The position numbers and the translations under genes were made by a program. DNA of 64,000 bases from Sipunculus nudus. Taxonomy: Eukaryota; Annelida; Sipuncula; Golfingiida; Sipunculidae. Positions 22,629 through 35,313 of this stretch are shown here, piece by piece (positions within the stretch are counted from its first letter, which is position 1; every line of letters begins with the position of its first letter). The stretch spans positions 70,278,929 to 70,342,928 of the forward strand of contig CM049312.1 of NCBI GenBank assembly GCA_026874595.1. The letters run 5' to 3'. Under the pieces are notes generated by a model. That model saw nothing but the letters and a program-made list of their open reading frames with translations. It ran no database searches and was not told the DNA's origin.

Positions 22629-25600
22629 TTTTTAGCTCAGCTGACTGAAAGTCATCTGAGCTATAGCGATCACTCTTTGTCCGTCGTCCATCTGTCCGTC
22701 CGTTAACCAGGCACAAATCGTAACCACTGGACCTAGAACCTTGTAAACTGGGATTCTGAGAGGTCCATGAAAAATCCTTGGAAACCAGAAATTAGGTCTC
22801 TGTTACCCATATCCTTCGAGCTATGGGGCCCCAAAGTCCCCCCCCCCCAGAAAAGTAAAAAAATTGATACAAAAACTTCAATATCTCATTAACTACTTGA
22901 CTGATGGTCATGATTTTTGGCATACATATTGATCATGAGATGTTCCATCAGTTCCTGCAGGCTGCTGGCGCCACCTGTATATTTTGATTTTTTTACAAAT
23001 TTTTTTCTCTATTTTTGAGACATAAAAATGTGGACATCTGTTAACAAGGCACAAATTGTAAAGACAGGACATGGAATCTTAACTCTTGACACACTGAAAG
23101 GTCCATGGTAAATCTCCGTGGAAACCAGAAATTAGGTCTCTGTTACTGATATCCTTTGAGCTATGGGTCCCCAAAGTACCCCCCCAGAATAGTAAAAATT
23201 TCATACAAAGACTTCAATATCTCAATAACTACATCACTGATGGTTATGATTTTTGGCATACATATTGATCATGAGATGTTCCATCAGTTCCTGCAGACTG
23301 CTGGCGCCACCTGTATTTTTCGATTTTTTACAAATTTTTTCCTCTATTTTTGAGACCTTTAAGGATTCTGTCATCTGTTAATTTGGCACAAATCGTAACG
23401 ACTGGACCTAGAATATTCATTCTCAACACACTGAGAGACCTATGAAAAGTCTCCATGGAAACCAGAAATTAGGTCTCTGTTACCCATATCCTTCGAACTA
23501 TGGGGCCCCAAAATACCCCCCAGAATAGTAAAAAATTTCATACAAAAACTTCAATACCTCATTAACTACATCACTGATGGTCATGATTTTTGGCATATGT
23601 ATTGATCCTGAGATGTTTCATCAGTTTCTGCAGACTGGTGGCGCCACCTGTATTTTTCAATTTTTACGAATTGTTTTCTCTATTTTTGAGACCTTTAAAA
23701 ATGTGAACAGCTGTTAACAGGGCAAATATCGTAAAGACTGGACCTAGAATCTTCATTCTTGACACACTGAGAGGTCCATGAAAAGTTTCCATGGAAACCT
23801 GAAATAAGTTGTCTGTTACGCATATCCTTTGAGCTATGGGGGGCACCCAATTACCCCCTAGAATAATGGAAAATTTGATAAAAACAAACTGCAACATCTC
23901 AATAACTACAACACTGATGGTCATGATTTTTGGCATACATATTGATCAAGAGGTGTTCCATCAGTTCCTGCAGACTGGTGGTGCCACCTGTATTTTTTCA
24001 AATTTTCACAATTTTTTTTCTCTATTTTTGAGACTTTTAAGGATGTAGTTATCTGTCAACAGGGTACAAATCGTAACAACTGGACCTAGAATCTTCATTC
24101 TTGACACACAGGGAGACCCATGAAAAGTCTCCATGGAAACCTGAAATAAGGTCTCTGTTGCCCATATTCTTTCAGCTGTATGGCTCCCAAAATACCCCCC
24201 AGAATAATGGAAAATTTGATACAAAAACTGCAGTATCTCAATAACTACAACACTGATGGTCATGATTTTTCGGCATACATATTGATCATGAGCTGTTCCA
24301 TCAGTTTCTGCAGACTTGGTGCGCCACCTATATTTTTTTCAAATTTTTACGAATTTTTTTCTCTTTTTTGAGACCTTTAAAGATGTGGTTATCTGTCAAC
24401 AGGGTACAAATCACAACAACTGGACCTAAAATCTTCATTCTTGTCATGCAAGGAGGCCCATGAAAGGTGCCTGTGGAAACTTGAAATTAGGTCTCTGTTA
24501 CCAATATCCTTCAAGCTATATAGGACTTCGAAGTATCCCTCAGAATAATGGACAATTTTTATACTAAAGCTGAAGTATCTGAACAACTAATGCAAAGATC
24601 ACCATGATTCTTTGCATGGATATTGACCATTAAGTGTTTTTATTAGTTTCTGCAGACTGGTGGAGCCACCTGTATTTTTATATCCGCCAAAACGAAGTTT
24701 TGCGAATACTATGTTTTTGACCGGGTTACTCCGCTGCCGCCGCATTCGTTTCCAGAGAACTCCTCTTAGACTAATGGACCGATTTTTCTGAAACTTACAC
24801 CAATTATCGGGTCACATGTGAACTGGTGCCTAACCAATTTGCGTTGACCTCTGACCTTTCCTCTCTGCCCAGCGTCCATTTGTGTGTCTGTTTCCACACA
24901 TAAACCCTCATATCTCGGGAACCGTTTGACCAGTCAGGATATAAAATTTATATAAATGTAGCCCTTGGATAGCTTTATAACCCACACAAAAAATGTAGGC
25001 GCCACCTGTAACCATGTTTGCACAGTGTCCATCTGTTCATCTGCCTTGGGTTAAAATCACTCATATCTCTGTAGTGAATTGACTAATTCACCTGAAATTC
25101 GGCATGCGTATACATTAAGGATAGCTTTCTTGATTTTATGACAGGTGGCGCCACCTACATTCACGTTCACGTTGATGACATTCAAGCTCATATCTCGGGA
25201 ACCGTTTAACCGATTAGGAAATAAAATTTATACAAATGTAGCCCTTGGATAGCTTTATAACATACACAAAAAATGGTGGCGACACCTGCAACCATTTTTG
25301 CACAGCGTCTGTCTGTTTGTCTGCCAATGGATAATGTCACTCATATCTCGGCAGTGGTTTGACATATCTGCCTAAAATTTTGCAGCTTTATACATCCTGG
25401 ATAGCTTTCTTGATTTTATGACAGGTGGCGCCACCTACATTCTAGTTTACGCAGCTGACATCCAAGCTCATATCTCGGGAACCGTTTGACCGATTGGGCC
25501 AAAATATTGCATGTGTATAGATCTCACAAAGGTCTTTATCATACACAAAACTGGAGGGGCAACCTGCAACCATTTTTGCACACAATTTGCACAGCGTCTG

Positions 25601-26285
25601 TCTGTTTGTCTGCCGTGGCCTAAAATCACTAATTTCTCTGTAGTGGTTTGACATAACTGCCTAAAGTTTTGCAGGTTTATACATCCTGGGCAGCTTTATT
25701 GATTTTATGACAGGTGGCGTAACCTAAATTCTAGTTAACGCTGCACACATCCAAGCTCATATCTCAATAACCATTTGACCGATTGGGCCAAAAATGTGCA
25801 TGTGTTTAGATCTCATGTAGGTCTTTATCATACACAAAACTGGAGGGACCACCTGCAACCATTTTTGCACAGCATCTGTCTGTTTGTCTGCCGTCGGCTA
25901 AAATCACTCATATACATCTGCCTAAAATTTCGCATATGTATACAACTTGGACAGCTTTCTGGACTTGTGGTAGGTGGTGGTAATATGCAACATACCTCAC
26001 TCTATTTCCCCTTGCCACTCAATCCATGCCTCACTTTACCCATTCCACTCTGATTTTGGTGGATACACATAGTCACTTGTCGGCTTCCCGTATTCTAGTT
26101 TTTAAAGTTTACACATTTTTTCTCTATTTTTGAGATATATAAATACAGACTAAATCTTGGCCTGTTGGTTAATCTGTTTGATGCTTCAGTTGAATGAGTA
26201 TATACTACCATTCTGATTATAAAATTTCCTTTTGGGAATCTCTTCCCAGTCAGCTGAGCGTCATGACCCATGGGTCACTTGTTTT
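22629..26285 (+). mobile_element. Hairpin-ended repeat element with about six tandem internal units
   Basis: The left end is a hairpin (AGCTCAGCTGACT, 3-base loop, AGTCATCTGAGCT; one mismatch). The right end is CAGCTGAGCGTCATGACCCATGGGTCAC. Inside, units of roughly 330 bp repeat from 22,690 to 24,680. Each contains AACAGGGCACAAATCGTAAC, GACCTAGAATCTTCATTC, TCCATGGAAACC, CCCCCCAGAATA, a TTTTTGGCATACATATTGATC block, GGCGCCACCTGTATTTTT and TTTTTCTCTATTTTTGAGAC. The last unit is interrupted by the Helitron-like element. The inverted relative is 56,648-58,259. It is non-coding. Confidence 0.75.
24683..26098 (+). mobile_element. Helitron-like non-autonomous element, copy 1 (nested)
   Basis: It starts TCCGCCAAAACG and ends CCGTATTCTAG followed by T. 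It interrupts a repeat unit whose uninterrupted sequence is known from the neighbouring units, so the boundaries are sharp and no target duplication is apparent. A small hairpin CAAAACGAAGTTTTG lies at the 5' end (24,688-24,702). The interior is tandem-like, with TCATATCTCGGGAACCGTTT and ACAGGTGGCGCCACCTAC repeated several times. It has no Rep/helicase coding. A second copy is at 61,623-62,738. Confidence 0.6.
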
Positions 26286-27230
26286 TCCTGCTACAGCATT
26301 CTTCTAAGCGTCAAAATAAGGCAGAAACTTTAAAAATATATTCAAGGAAAATACATATTAAAACGTGTCACATATAAATGTATAAATATGGGTCATTATA
26401 GGCTAAATAAATTGCTCCGTGGCACCCCACACCTCCATATACGATTTCATACAATTTTTTATATACGTTGGTGCTTGACATGTATGATGAACTTCTGTAA
26501 TATGTATTGTATGCTGGAAATCTTGCATATTAGTCAATTTCGTATTTCTGTTTGTTGATTGCAAGCCTTGTTATTTACAAAACCCTAGATCCGCTCATGG
26601 CTTATATGCTGATAGCAAGGATGTTTCATAGGGTAGCCCCTTCCACAGGCTCACCAAGGGGGGGGGGGGGGGGGGGGAGTACCAACGTGTGTCATGTGTA
26701 GGACATTACCATGAGCTTATTGAGCTTAATATATATGACCTGCTGATGGAGACATGTCTTCATGTGGTTGATAGGCGTGGGTGTTACACTAACCTCAATC
26801 TTTATATATGCACAATTATCAATTAAGTGTGCTCAGTCCCTATCTCTTGATTCTATAGATACTAATATGATGGCACTTTCTTGCTTGTTAAAACTTTTTT
26901 GCTTGTTGTATAGTTTTTGTTTGTCTCTACACTCTATAAAGATTGTATATTTTATAAGACATTATTACACTTTGACATCAATGGTTTCAAAGGGAATGTT
27001 CAACAGAGTAAGTTTTAATTATTAAGATTTCAGGCATTCACAATAACTGTTGGTATCACAATGGGAATCAAGCAAGATATGCTACTAAACCATGGCGTCT
27101 TGGTACATTTTGAATTTTGTATTAATTAACCTGATGTATGTTTTTGAATACGGAATATGGAATGCGTTGCTCACCACAGTATAAATAACAAAAATATTCG
27201 TCCTTAAAACCGAGAGAGAAAATTAGTCCA
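26286..27230. other. Unannotated stretch with a 19-base G run
   Basis: There is a G run at about 26,660-26,678. No convincing gene is seen; an 87-codon open frame at 26,762-27,025 is AT-rich and matches nothing I recognise. Confidence 0.45.
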
Positions 27231-29330
27231 AACGTTTGAAGGTTGCAAAGAAACGTCGAAAGCTCGAACTAGAAAAGAATCAGCATCCGGATCAATGTAA
27301 ATTGATTCCAGGGGATGGATCGAAAATCACAAGCATAGGATACAGATGGCGCCGTATTACAGGAAGTTTGCAATGATTATATCGGCTTCAAAGAAGCGTA
27401 AAACTAAAAGATTATAATGGTTCAGAACCTAAGGAGAAACGAAATAGATATGCTATAGAAGCATTGATGTGAGGGGAATATTTCCCAAAATTCAAATCTC
27501 TGCTTACAAGATTCTAACTAAGGATGGTGAAGATAACATGAAAGAAGCAGCACGTCTTCCAAAGGGTGATGGCCTCCTGTTAGAAATAAAAAAATCTTAT
27601 TCTGAAGGAATTAATATTCCACTAACAATGCTATCATAAATACATTTTGTATTATCCGAAATGACGGATGATGACAAACCCGAAACCACGGAAAGCACAG
27701 GAGATATTTTATTATTATTATTTTTAGGTGAAACGTTTCATTGACGAGACGGTTCTTACAAACTTTCAAGCAGTTTCAGGCGCAGTTCTGCACGAGTTAT
27801 TCGGTACTGGTTTCAAATCAGAGAATGAAAAATTCCTAAAGGAACAGACTGAAATAGAGAATTTTGAGCATGGGAAATCACATTTATCACGATCAATGGA
27901 AAAACGCCAGAAACATCTTTTTAGTTCAGAAGGACTCAATTCAACTGCTGTTGTAAAGTATAAAAAAATGGTCACAAAAGCGATGCCGAATACATAACGG
28001 AAGACGTCAACACCTATTTTTCTTCTGCAAGTAATGTAGTCTTCCCTCCTTCTTTGGAATCAATTAAAAATTGTGAAATAGTTTTCCACAGTTCATCTTC
28101 AATGTCTACAAAGATTAAAGTAGCATGATATAACTTATTTAAACAAACAAAAAAAGAAATATGCCTATATTCACTTTCCTTAGATTTGATAAAAAGTTTA
28201 TCAAGGGGTAAGCGAGTAAGCGTTTCCCTGTTGGACTTGGCATGCATAATATCGCAGGAAGCAAAATTCCAATCAAAATCTTGTCACACTTAGGACACAG
28301 TATCGACTATATTTGGTGTGTAAAAATGGAATGGCTAAAAACAGATATCGCATTTGCATGGCTGTCAAATATTGATTCACAAGCTGAGAATATAAGCGGG
28401 GGTGGTGTACTGGTAGATTGACATTTTCAACCAGAAAATCACGGAACTATCGATGCTGTACATATTTTAGAATTCAAAGAGAAAATGAATGACCCTACTG
28501 TAGAGCAGATAATCCAACCCGAAATAAAGTGCCGTCAATTAAGCCACATATGAAATTACAGGAGGTTTAACAAATGAAGAGAAAGACGAGTTCACAGGGA
28601 TGACGAATGTATGGGCGTATTTTCAATATGCTGCCGCAGCTTACCTTACCAAATTTCGCAGAGAGGTTTAGTTTAAACAAAATCGCAAGATCCATAGAGA
28701 CAGGTACATGAATATAAAGGCAGCGTTGACCTATCGTCTATCAGTTAACCATCCATATATACAGAATTTCAACAATCGAGAGAGTTTAGGAACTTTCTTA
28801 AAAAAATAAAAAAAATTGGTCCCTGCATCATGGTGACTCAAAGTTCGTTCAGATGCTGATGAGACTATAGCAAGCCAAGTTAATTTGGTCAAACCATAGG
28901 AGATGACTGCTATGCACAATTTGTCGACGAAAGACTGGAGAAAGATACAGTTAAGATATTTGATCCGATCAAGCGTTACAAGATATATTTGTTAATTCTG
29001 CACTAAGAAGGACGACTGTTTAACAGAACGGCAGACTAAACGTTATTGAAATGAAACGGAACATAATTGGAACCTGCAGTTTCCTCAAATGGTGAGAGGG
29101 CTATTGATTATGAAAATGCACTGCAGTATTCCTTAATACCAGCCCTCCTGTCCCTTGTCAATCCTGATGAACCTGTGCATAAGACCAGCTAAAGTCAGAT
29201 GATTGAAATCAGAAGCACTTACTGTGACGCAGATTTATCTATGAATTCATTAATAGAACAGGTTTTGATTGAAAGGAAACAGGATGTCATTGAAAAGCTC
29301 TGCTGCAAGGTAATTTTATTTTCTATAGAT
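27231..29330 (+). pseudogene. Decayed multi-frame coding relic, probably of a mobile element
   Basis: Protein-like segments appear in changing plus-strand frames, separated by stops and indels. Near 27,285 is NQHPDQCKLIPGDGSKITSI. At 27,728-27,997 is an intact 89-codon frame rich in charged residues (HELFGTGFKSENEKFLKEQ). Near 28,239 is GMHNIAGSKIPIKILSHLGH, running on to about 28,420. Near 29,125 is SLIPALLSLVNPDEPVHKT. The style resembles a multi-copy uncharacterised protein family that I associate with invertebrate genomes, but I cannot name it. No catalytic motif could be assigned. It is clearly not a working gene in this form. Confidence 0.45.
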
Positions 29331-30431
29331 GGAAGCTGCAAACGCGAAACATAGGAGTGAAGGAGTGAGTAGAGGTTATCCAGGAGTCATACAGTAACCA
29401 AGAAGAGGCCGATATAAAACTTATATTGCATGCGAAACATAGCATTTGAAACACACTCTCCTTCAGGTGACACAGATATATCTATTCTCTTTTAAGGTAT
29501 GTTTTCCTACAACCTGGAGAATATATTCCTGGACGATAGATATGAGCTCTGTACTGGCCAGCCATCGTTGGATTCCATGCCTGTACAGGGAATGGTTATG
29601 TTTCCTGATTTTTTTTAATTGGGCTGAAAAAAAGTCTTGAAAAAGCAGTAGATATGCTAATGTGTGTAAAGATGTATGGCTCAAACATGTCCCAGAAGGT
29701 TTGATGGTAGCTCTAGAAGAAAATAGTTTTTTTTACAAGCAGAACAGGACAAATGTGAACTAATTTAGGTATTTAAAATCGTCACACAATTTTGTATGAT
29801 GAGATAAAACTATAAAAGTTTGTGACCTAGGTTTACTGCTGCAATGTGAATAAATGGAAATGCATTTAATATATTACTCTGGCACCAGTATGTATGGTTC
29901 AGTTGTACATGCCAGGGTTCATACAGCTTAGTATGGGGCTTCCCTTGTACAGTAATTTTGGTTTAAGCGGGCCTATTCAGCATGTGGATCTCTTGCCCAG
30001 TCATCTGTCTCACCTTTATTGGTCCTGTAAGGCCATTCAGTATGGAGCTATTTTAGGCTGTAGATTTCAGAGGCTGTATTTATAACTTGAGATTAAGGTT
30101 TTGCTGTTTTGTTTGGTCTTGCCAAGGCACCCTGGCCACTGCTGGGATAGTCAGTTGGTAAGAGGCTCTCTCCGTGCAGGGACGCGCTTGACACTTGCAT
30201 GGCAGAATGAACATTTCTAATTTAGGCCTGATGGCTAGCTAATTTGATACAGGGGATAACCTGTGATCTGCCTTGAGTTTTATTTCTCAAGCACCATGTA
30301 CAGTGTGCATGTACATTGCATGAATACTTTATAAACGTGGGACTATTTTGTAATATATTCAGAAGTTCTAATTTGAGATATATTTGCCGGTATGCACAAG
30401 TGACTGATTGTGGCTGCCTGGTTTTCTTGAG
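29331..30431. other. Unannotated stretch
   Basis: No repeat or gene is firmly identified. It could be intron sequence of the gene that owns the candidate exon at 30,432. Confidence 0.35.
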
Positions 30432-30549
30432 GATGAACATGCCAAGAAGAGTGTGGCTATTAGTGGTTCACCTACAACCCCAAGGGGCGAATCCTGTGGC
30501 GGTCCATTCGAGGGCATGGTAGAGGACGCCATACAACACAGTGCCAGTG
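30432..30549 (+). CDS. Candidate internal exon of an unidentified gene
   Basis: 118 bp with clearly higher GC than its surroundings and an open frame of 39 codons plus one base (phase 0 in, phase 1 out). It reads DEHAKKSVAISGSPTTPRGE and ends VEDAIQHSASG. It lies between a pyrimidine-rich acceptor GGTTTTCTTGAG (GAG is a weak acceptor) and a donor G/GTAAAC. The composition (Ser/Pro/Thr-rich, then acidic) suggests a disordered linker. I do not recognise the protein, and no partner exon was found nearby. Confidence 0.35.
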
Positions 30550-31095
30550 GTAAACATAGTGAGTTTCTAACCAATTCAGCAAAATCCCATAAAATGCAGC
30601 CTCATATCCAATAATTATCTTATTTCTTATTATCTAAATAACTGGATGAAGTTTTCCTTTAAAGGGGTATGAGCCCAACAATCCAGTAGACTTTCCCTCA
30701 TATGTCATATATATGTCCTATAATAGGAGGGGGGTTTCGCCTGGTGTTTCTTACTGTGTAATGTTGAGACCTGAAAAAAAAATCTAGGGTTGTATGTATT
30801 GGAGCAGCAATGTAAAGTATGGATTAGGGCTGTAAAGTTTTTATACTCTTTGTCTGGGAGAAAAGGCTGGCAATGTTTTAGGGGTTAAATGTGCCTGATA
30901 CTTTTAGGAATATTATCATGTTTCTTTTTTTTTCAGGCGTTGCTTCACCTTTTTACCAGTCCAGGGGTCTAATATCACCATATTGGTTCTGGATGCTGTT
31001 GAAAATTTGTTTGCTGAAACATCCAGGCTGATATGAGAGGGCGAGTAATGCTTGTTTGGTATATAAAATCCCCTTTTTTTATAATCCTTTAACTC
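30550..31095. other. Unannotated stretch
   Basis: Nothing recognisable apart from a T run before a CAG near 30,937 that could be a splice acceptor. Confidence 0.35.
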
Positions 31096-31098
31096 AAT

Positions 31099-31121
31099 TA
31101 TAAGACCGAGGTGGTCTTATA
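31099..31121. repeat. Perfect 9-bp inverted repeat
   Basis: TATAAGACC, a five-base loop GAGGT, then GGTCTTATA. It lies just beyond the 3' side of the minus-strand SINE and may mark its tail or a separate small element. Confidence 0.5.
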
Positions 31122-31129
31122 CTAAGTCC

Positions 31130-31370
31130 AATATTCAAAGAACCTGAAGTCCGGAGATGATCTAGATAAGGCTGGATCTTATCTGTGACAAAAATAGAAG
31201 ATACTCATAGAGCTGAAGATCGTAGCGTGAATGGTGGATTCCAGGAAGCCGGAGAGAACCACCAACCTTGGACAGGCCAATAATACCCACTCTCATGGCA
31301 GGTCCTGGGATCGAACCCGGGTCACCAGCGGAGAAGGCTGAGCCTTTTAACGTTCAGCTGTCCAGGCGCC
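31130..31370 (-). repeat. tRNA-derived SINE, minus strand
   Basis: On the minus strand a tRNA-like head starts GGCGCCTGGACAGCTGAACG (31,370 downward). The B-box GGGTTCGATCCCA lies at 31,306-31,318. It is followed by a conserved-looking body with GGTTGGTGGTTCTCTCCGGC. The body resembles conserved SINE central domains of molluscs; I did not verify the family. Confidence 0.65.
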
Positions 31371-31619
31371 ATTAATGCTACGAGAAGAAAATCATTTTTG
31401 ACCAACCAGAAAGGTAGGCAAGACAGATCTTAAATTGTATCTCGAAACCGCATACTTTATGTAAAAGTCATTGTAATGTCTTATAGGACAACCGAAATAA
31501 AGTCACTGTAATCTTTATTCTGCAAGATATGTGAAAGAACATAATGTGACCACTCTATAGGTCAGATTAGCACAATTTGTGACAGGTGCAGCTAGTAATT
31601 TCTAATTAGTAATCACACT

Positions 31620-33240
31620 GTGCGTCCCCCTGCTTGTCTTTCTTTAGTCCAAGATGGTATCTCCAGTTAGGACAGACACATTGCTTTCGAATTTGACCTA
31701 GGTATGGCCCATAATTAAAGTAAAAATCTTGTCGATTTTGGAATCATTAGGTCTAAGGGGACCGACTTCTTTAAAAATAACGTGGATGAATTTTAAGCTA
31801 TACTATTCATCCCAATCCTGCCGTCTTCCAAATACAGCTCACCTGACAGGGCACTGGTCTAGGTCACAGGTCAACCAAAAAAAAAAAAAAAATTATGTAT
31901 AATAAGTCCAATTTGAGTTGACAGATTTGCCACTGAATTGATTTATTAAATCTCGCCACTACTGTAACAATTCTGCACATTTCAGAGTCACAAGGTCAAA
32001 GTTGAAGGTCATTTTAAGCTAGACGTTTAATCACAAACGGTGAATCTTACTCTGTTGGCAGGTGAGCGAAAAGGGGAACGTTTTGATTTTTTAGTCACAA
32101 GGTCATAAATCAAGGTCACTGGGCCCAACCGTTTACGTTTAGTTTATGTGTGATAATCTCATAACACCGGCTTCTGTGGCTCAGGTAAGAGCACAGGACT
32201 CAAAGCCGGTCGTGAGTTCGAATCTTAGCCGAGGCGGTAAGAGTTTTCTCAGTTGGCCCCCACCCAGGGCGAGCGCGCTGCAGGCTAAATTGGAAGGCCG
32301 TGCTACTCACAAACGAGTGCGCCTTTCGGGGCTTCCTCAGTGGTATGACCCAACATTTGGGACGGTTATGCATCAAGGCTCCGCAGGCGCAGTAGTCTCC
32401 GGGCCTGGTTGATACCAGGATATAAAATGAGAGGAAGCGTGTGATACTGCCCTGTCACATAGTCCAAAACCGGAATTGAATTCTGCAAATGTACATATAA
32501 ACGTAGTTAAGTTAGCATTAAAAAAAATAAATTAATTAAAAAATATAAAAGGATCTCCAGTTAGGGTTTACAGGTTGTCTTAAAACCAGATTTATTAATA
32601 TCTCACCCTCAAAGAAAAACTCTTACGGATTTAGGGGTCACGAGTTAAAAAGTGAAGGTCACAAGATTCACATCTTTATAAAGATTATGGATGCATTTTA
32701 AAACAGACTTTTCATCCCAAACCTTCCATCTTTCTCATGTGACCAACGTACTTAAAGAGAAAAAATACTTTACAGATTTTGAGCTCATATGTCAAAGGTC
32801 AAAGTCACTGGAGCCATTTTAAAAGAAAAGTTTGTTGACACATTTCCAGCTTAATTATTTCATCAAACCCAACCATCTTTTACACATGGCTCCCGTATCA
32901 ACTGGAAAGGTCTCTTGATTTTTTATGGATCCGAAGATTTAAGGTCAAGGTCACTGCATCACACCTTTAAACCAATTCCTGGACACATGTTTATCCCAGT
33001 TTCTATCCAAACTCTTCCATCTTTTACCTATGCCTTATCTTCAATCAGAAAAATATACTTTGCAATACTGAGGCTGCAAAGCAAGATGGTCAGTTTCACA
33101 CATCCTACTTCTTGAAAACGCATATGGACGAATTTTAAGCAAAATTTTCGCCCCGGACTTTCCATCTGACATAACAACAGGGCAGTCGAAATAATGTCGA
33201 CATCACGAAATAAAACAATCAAGGTCACATGACTTCCTTC
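31620..33240 (+). repeat. Decayed AGGTCA array interrupted by a SINE
   Basis: Diverged monomers of the family seen at the left edge: TTTAAAAATAACGTGGATG, CATCCCAATCCTGCCGTCTTCC, GTCACAAGGTCAAAGTTGAAGGTCA near 31,987, and GGTCACAAGATTCACATCTTTA near 32,656. Half-sites are eroded compared with 1-1,180. A SINE splits it at 32,166. Confidence 0.6.
32166..32545 (+). repeat. tRNA-derived SINE, plus strand
   Basis: The tRNA-like head is GGCTTCTGTGGCTCAGGTAA (A box) with a B-box GAGTTCGAATCTTAGC at about 32,214. The body is GC-rich and ends in an A-rich tail (about 32,519-32,545). It sits inside the decayed AGGTCA array, so it is younger than the array. Confidence 0.7.
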
Positions 33241-34859
33241 TGAATTACTAGCTGACCAGGCTGACTTGCTGTGTCAGGGTATTTGCTCTACATTTCACTA
33301 CGGCACATTTCACTATGGCATCATTATTTATTTTTGTGTCCTTTTATTTCTTGCATCGATAAACAAAATTTCGATCAATTGTACTTATAACGTGAGTTCA
33401 AAAGCTAATGCAGTCACGGTGTTAATTTTAATGTTTTAGTTGTAATTCAAATAATGGTCAGCTTTGACCTTGCCAATCACGAGCCATTTCTGGTTTTCCT
33501 TAGTGTATTCACTTTTATTTGCAGCGTCTGGTCGACACCGGTAGCGTAATATGAGAGAGGGGGGGGGGGCGGATAATATACAGAGTAACACATAGTTAAC
33601 GAGGTGACAAGGTTAGTCGTAGGAAGAAGCGAAACGGGTAACGAAATACATAGAAAATTCACTGAGAAGATGATAATGATAACTACACTCAGTCTTATCG
33701 ATATAATTTGAAGTAGACTATATAGGTTATTTCTGACGCTTAAAATTCCAGCGTCAAAAATCTCAGAAAATAAAATATCAGGACTAAATATGAGTTATAC
33801 TTTAATTAAAGGCACAGTTGAAGATATCAGCACACTGGTTCAGTTGTCTCCAAATGCAGGTATTATATCCTATAAGAATATATAATTAAACCGCTCAATA
33901 AAATACCAATTGTATATTAGTTTGATGCATGCACTTAATCGCTTAAACCCCGCACGACAAAACTTTGCTAAAACTCAATGTTTTGGTTATTGCATAGGTA
34001 GGTCTATATTATGTCTGCAAATATGCCGTGGGAAGCTTTCGTCAGTTAATTTGGCCTTAAAGATCAGTTCAATAACAAATGATAGTAGATCCACTGGGTG
34101 CCAAGCGATTAAATATTAGATAAGAGAGCAAAAAAAAAAATAAATAAAAAAAAAAGAAAAAAAAGGCCGTTACCTTAATTTTGTCTGAAACCCTTAAAAA
34201 ATGTTGCTTCGGATGAAAAAGAGGGGAACCCCCCCCCCCCCCGGGTTCCGCTTATGGTTCAATTTGTTTATTTGACATACTTCAGATATCGGATCATCTT
34301 TTTCTTAAATACATTTGTTAAAGAAAGTGATAACATGTGTTCACATATACATATTACATATTCATTTTCTCCTTTAACATTCCGGGTGAAATCAACATTA
34401 GAGATGTAGATAGAACTTATAAATTTACTAATGCACAGTAGTCATATACCAATATACTTTTGCAAATTTGAGTCGTCAATATGTATTCCAAAACAAATGG
34501 CCCATGGCCATGACGCTTAGCTATATTTGACTGGGTGCTGATTTATTTTCTTAATGGTATATATTGAATGTGAGAGTAGCCTATGGCTTATGTTTCTATG
34601 TTGAAAAATTGACATAAAATAAAAAAAATCAGGATTCACAGGAGACTTGTCAAGGACCCCCCCCCCCTGGATTTCACAATAGCGGAAGGTTCCAAGGAAG
34701 ATGAATCTTATTTGAACCCTGCCTGGATTGGGGCTCAAAATCATGTTTCTGGTCCATAGTTCACAGAATAAAAGTCACCATGACCTAACTTTAAAATTTC
34801 AAAGAAGATATGCCCAGATCCTAGGCCTTATACATACAATAATACCTATCTGACGTTAA
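33241..34859. other. Unannotated stretch with G and C runs
   Basis: Homopolymer-rich tracts lie near 33,556-33,569 (G), 34,130-34,165 (A-rich) and 34,229-34,242 (C). From about 34,640 it becomes repeat-like (GGATTTCACAATAGCGGAAGG..., CACCATGACCTAACTTT) and resembles an inverted version of 39,240-39,450. No gene is seen. Confidence 0.4.
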
Positions 34860-35150
34860 AGGTGCTCATATCATGTTTTTGGCCTGTAACGTGCAGGTGT
34901 CAAGTGGAATTTGCAAAGATTTCCCTGGATGTTGTGTTGTAAGTTTCTGGGACTAAAGGAAACAATTTTTGCCTTATCCGACTGCACTTGACATGTATAT
35001 AGTCCAGTTGTTAAGAGACGAATTGTGCAAAAAGTGAAAGAAGCATGAAATTTGGCATTATAGTTGGCCAGACCATACTCAATATTTTCATAGGGCCAAG
35101 CGGAATTCACCCCATGTCAAAATCCAAGATGGCCGCCGGATTATAAATAT
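34860..35150 (-). repeat. Inverted arm with an AAGATGGC motif (left)
   Basis: It contains CCAAGATGGCCGCCGG at 35,123-35,138. On the minus strand the order is the same as in 38,750-38,930: motif, GGTGAATTCCGCTTGGC, a GAGTATGGT block, and CTTTTTGCACAATT. The two copies are therefore in opposite orientation. Confidence 0.6.
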
Positions 35151-35313
35151 CAATACATTCGGTTATATTTGTCCTCTAATGCTTTCCAAGTGCACTATTC
35201 CTATGTTTTTGGGGTCGATAAATTCATTTATAAGGGTTTAAAGTCTGTAAAATGACTATGCGAATGAATCCTTGTTTTGTTTATATTAAAATTGTCCCAA
35301 ATTTGTTTCGTTT

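Noticed and set aside
31306-32226. Functional tRNA genes at 31.3 and 32.2 kb
   Set aside because: A and B boxes are present but the cloverleaf stems do not close well and SINE bodies follow; these are SINEs.
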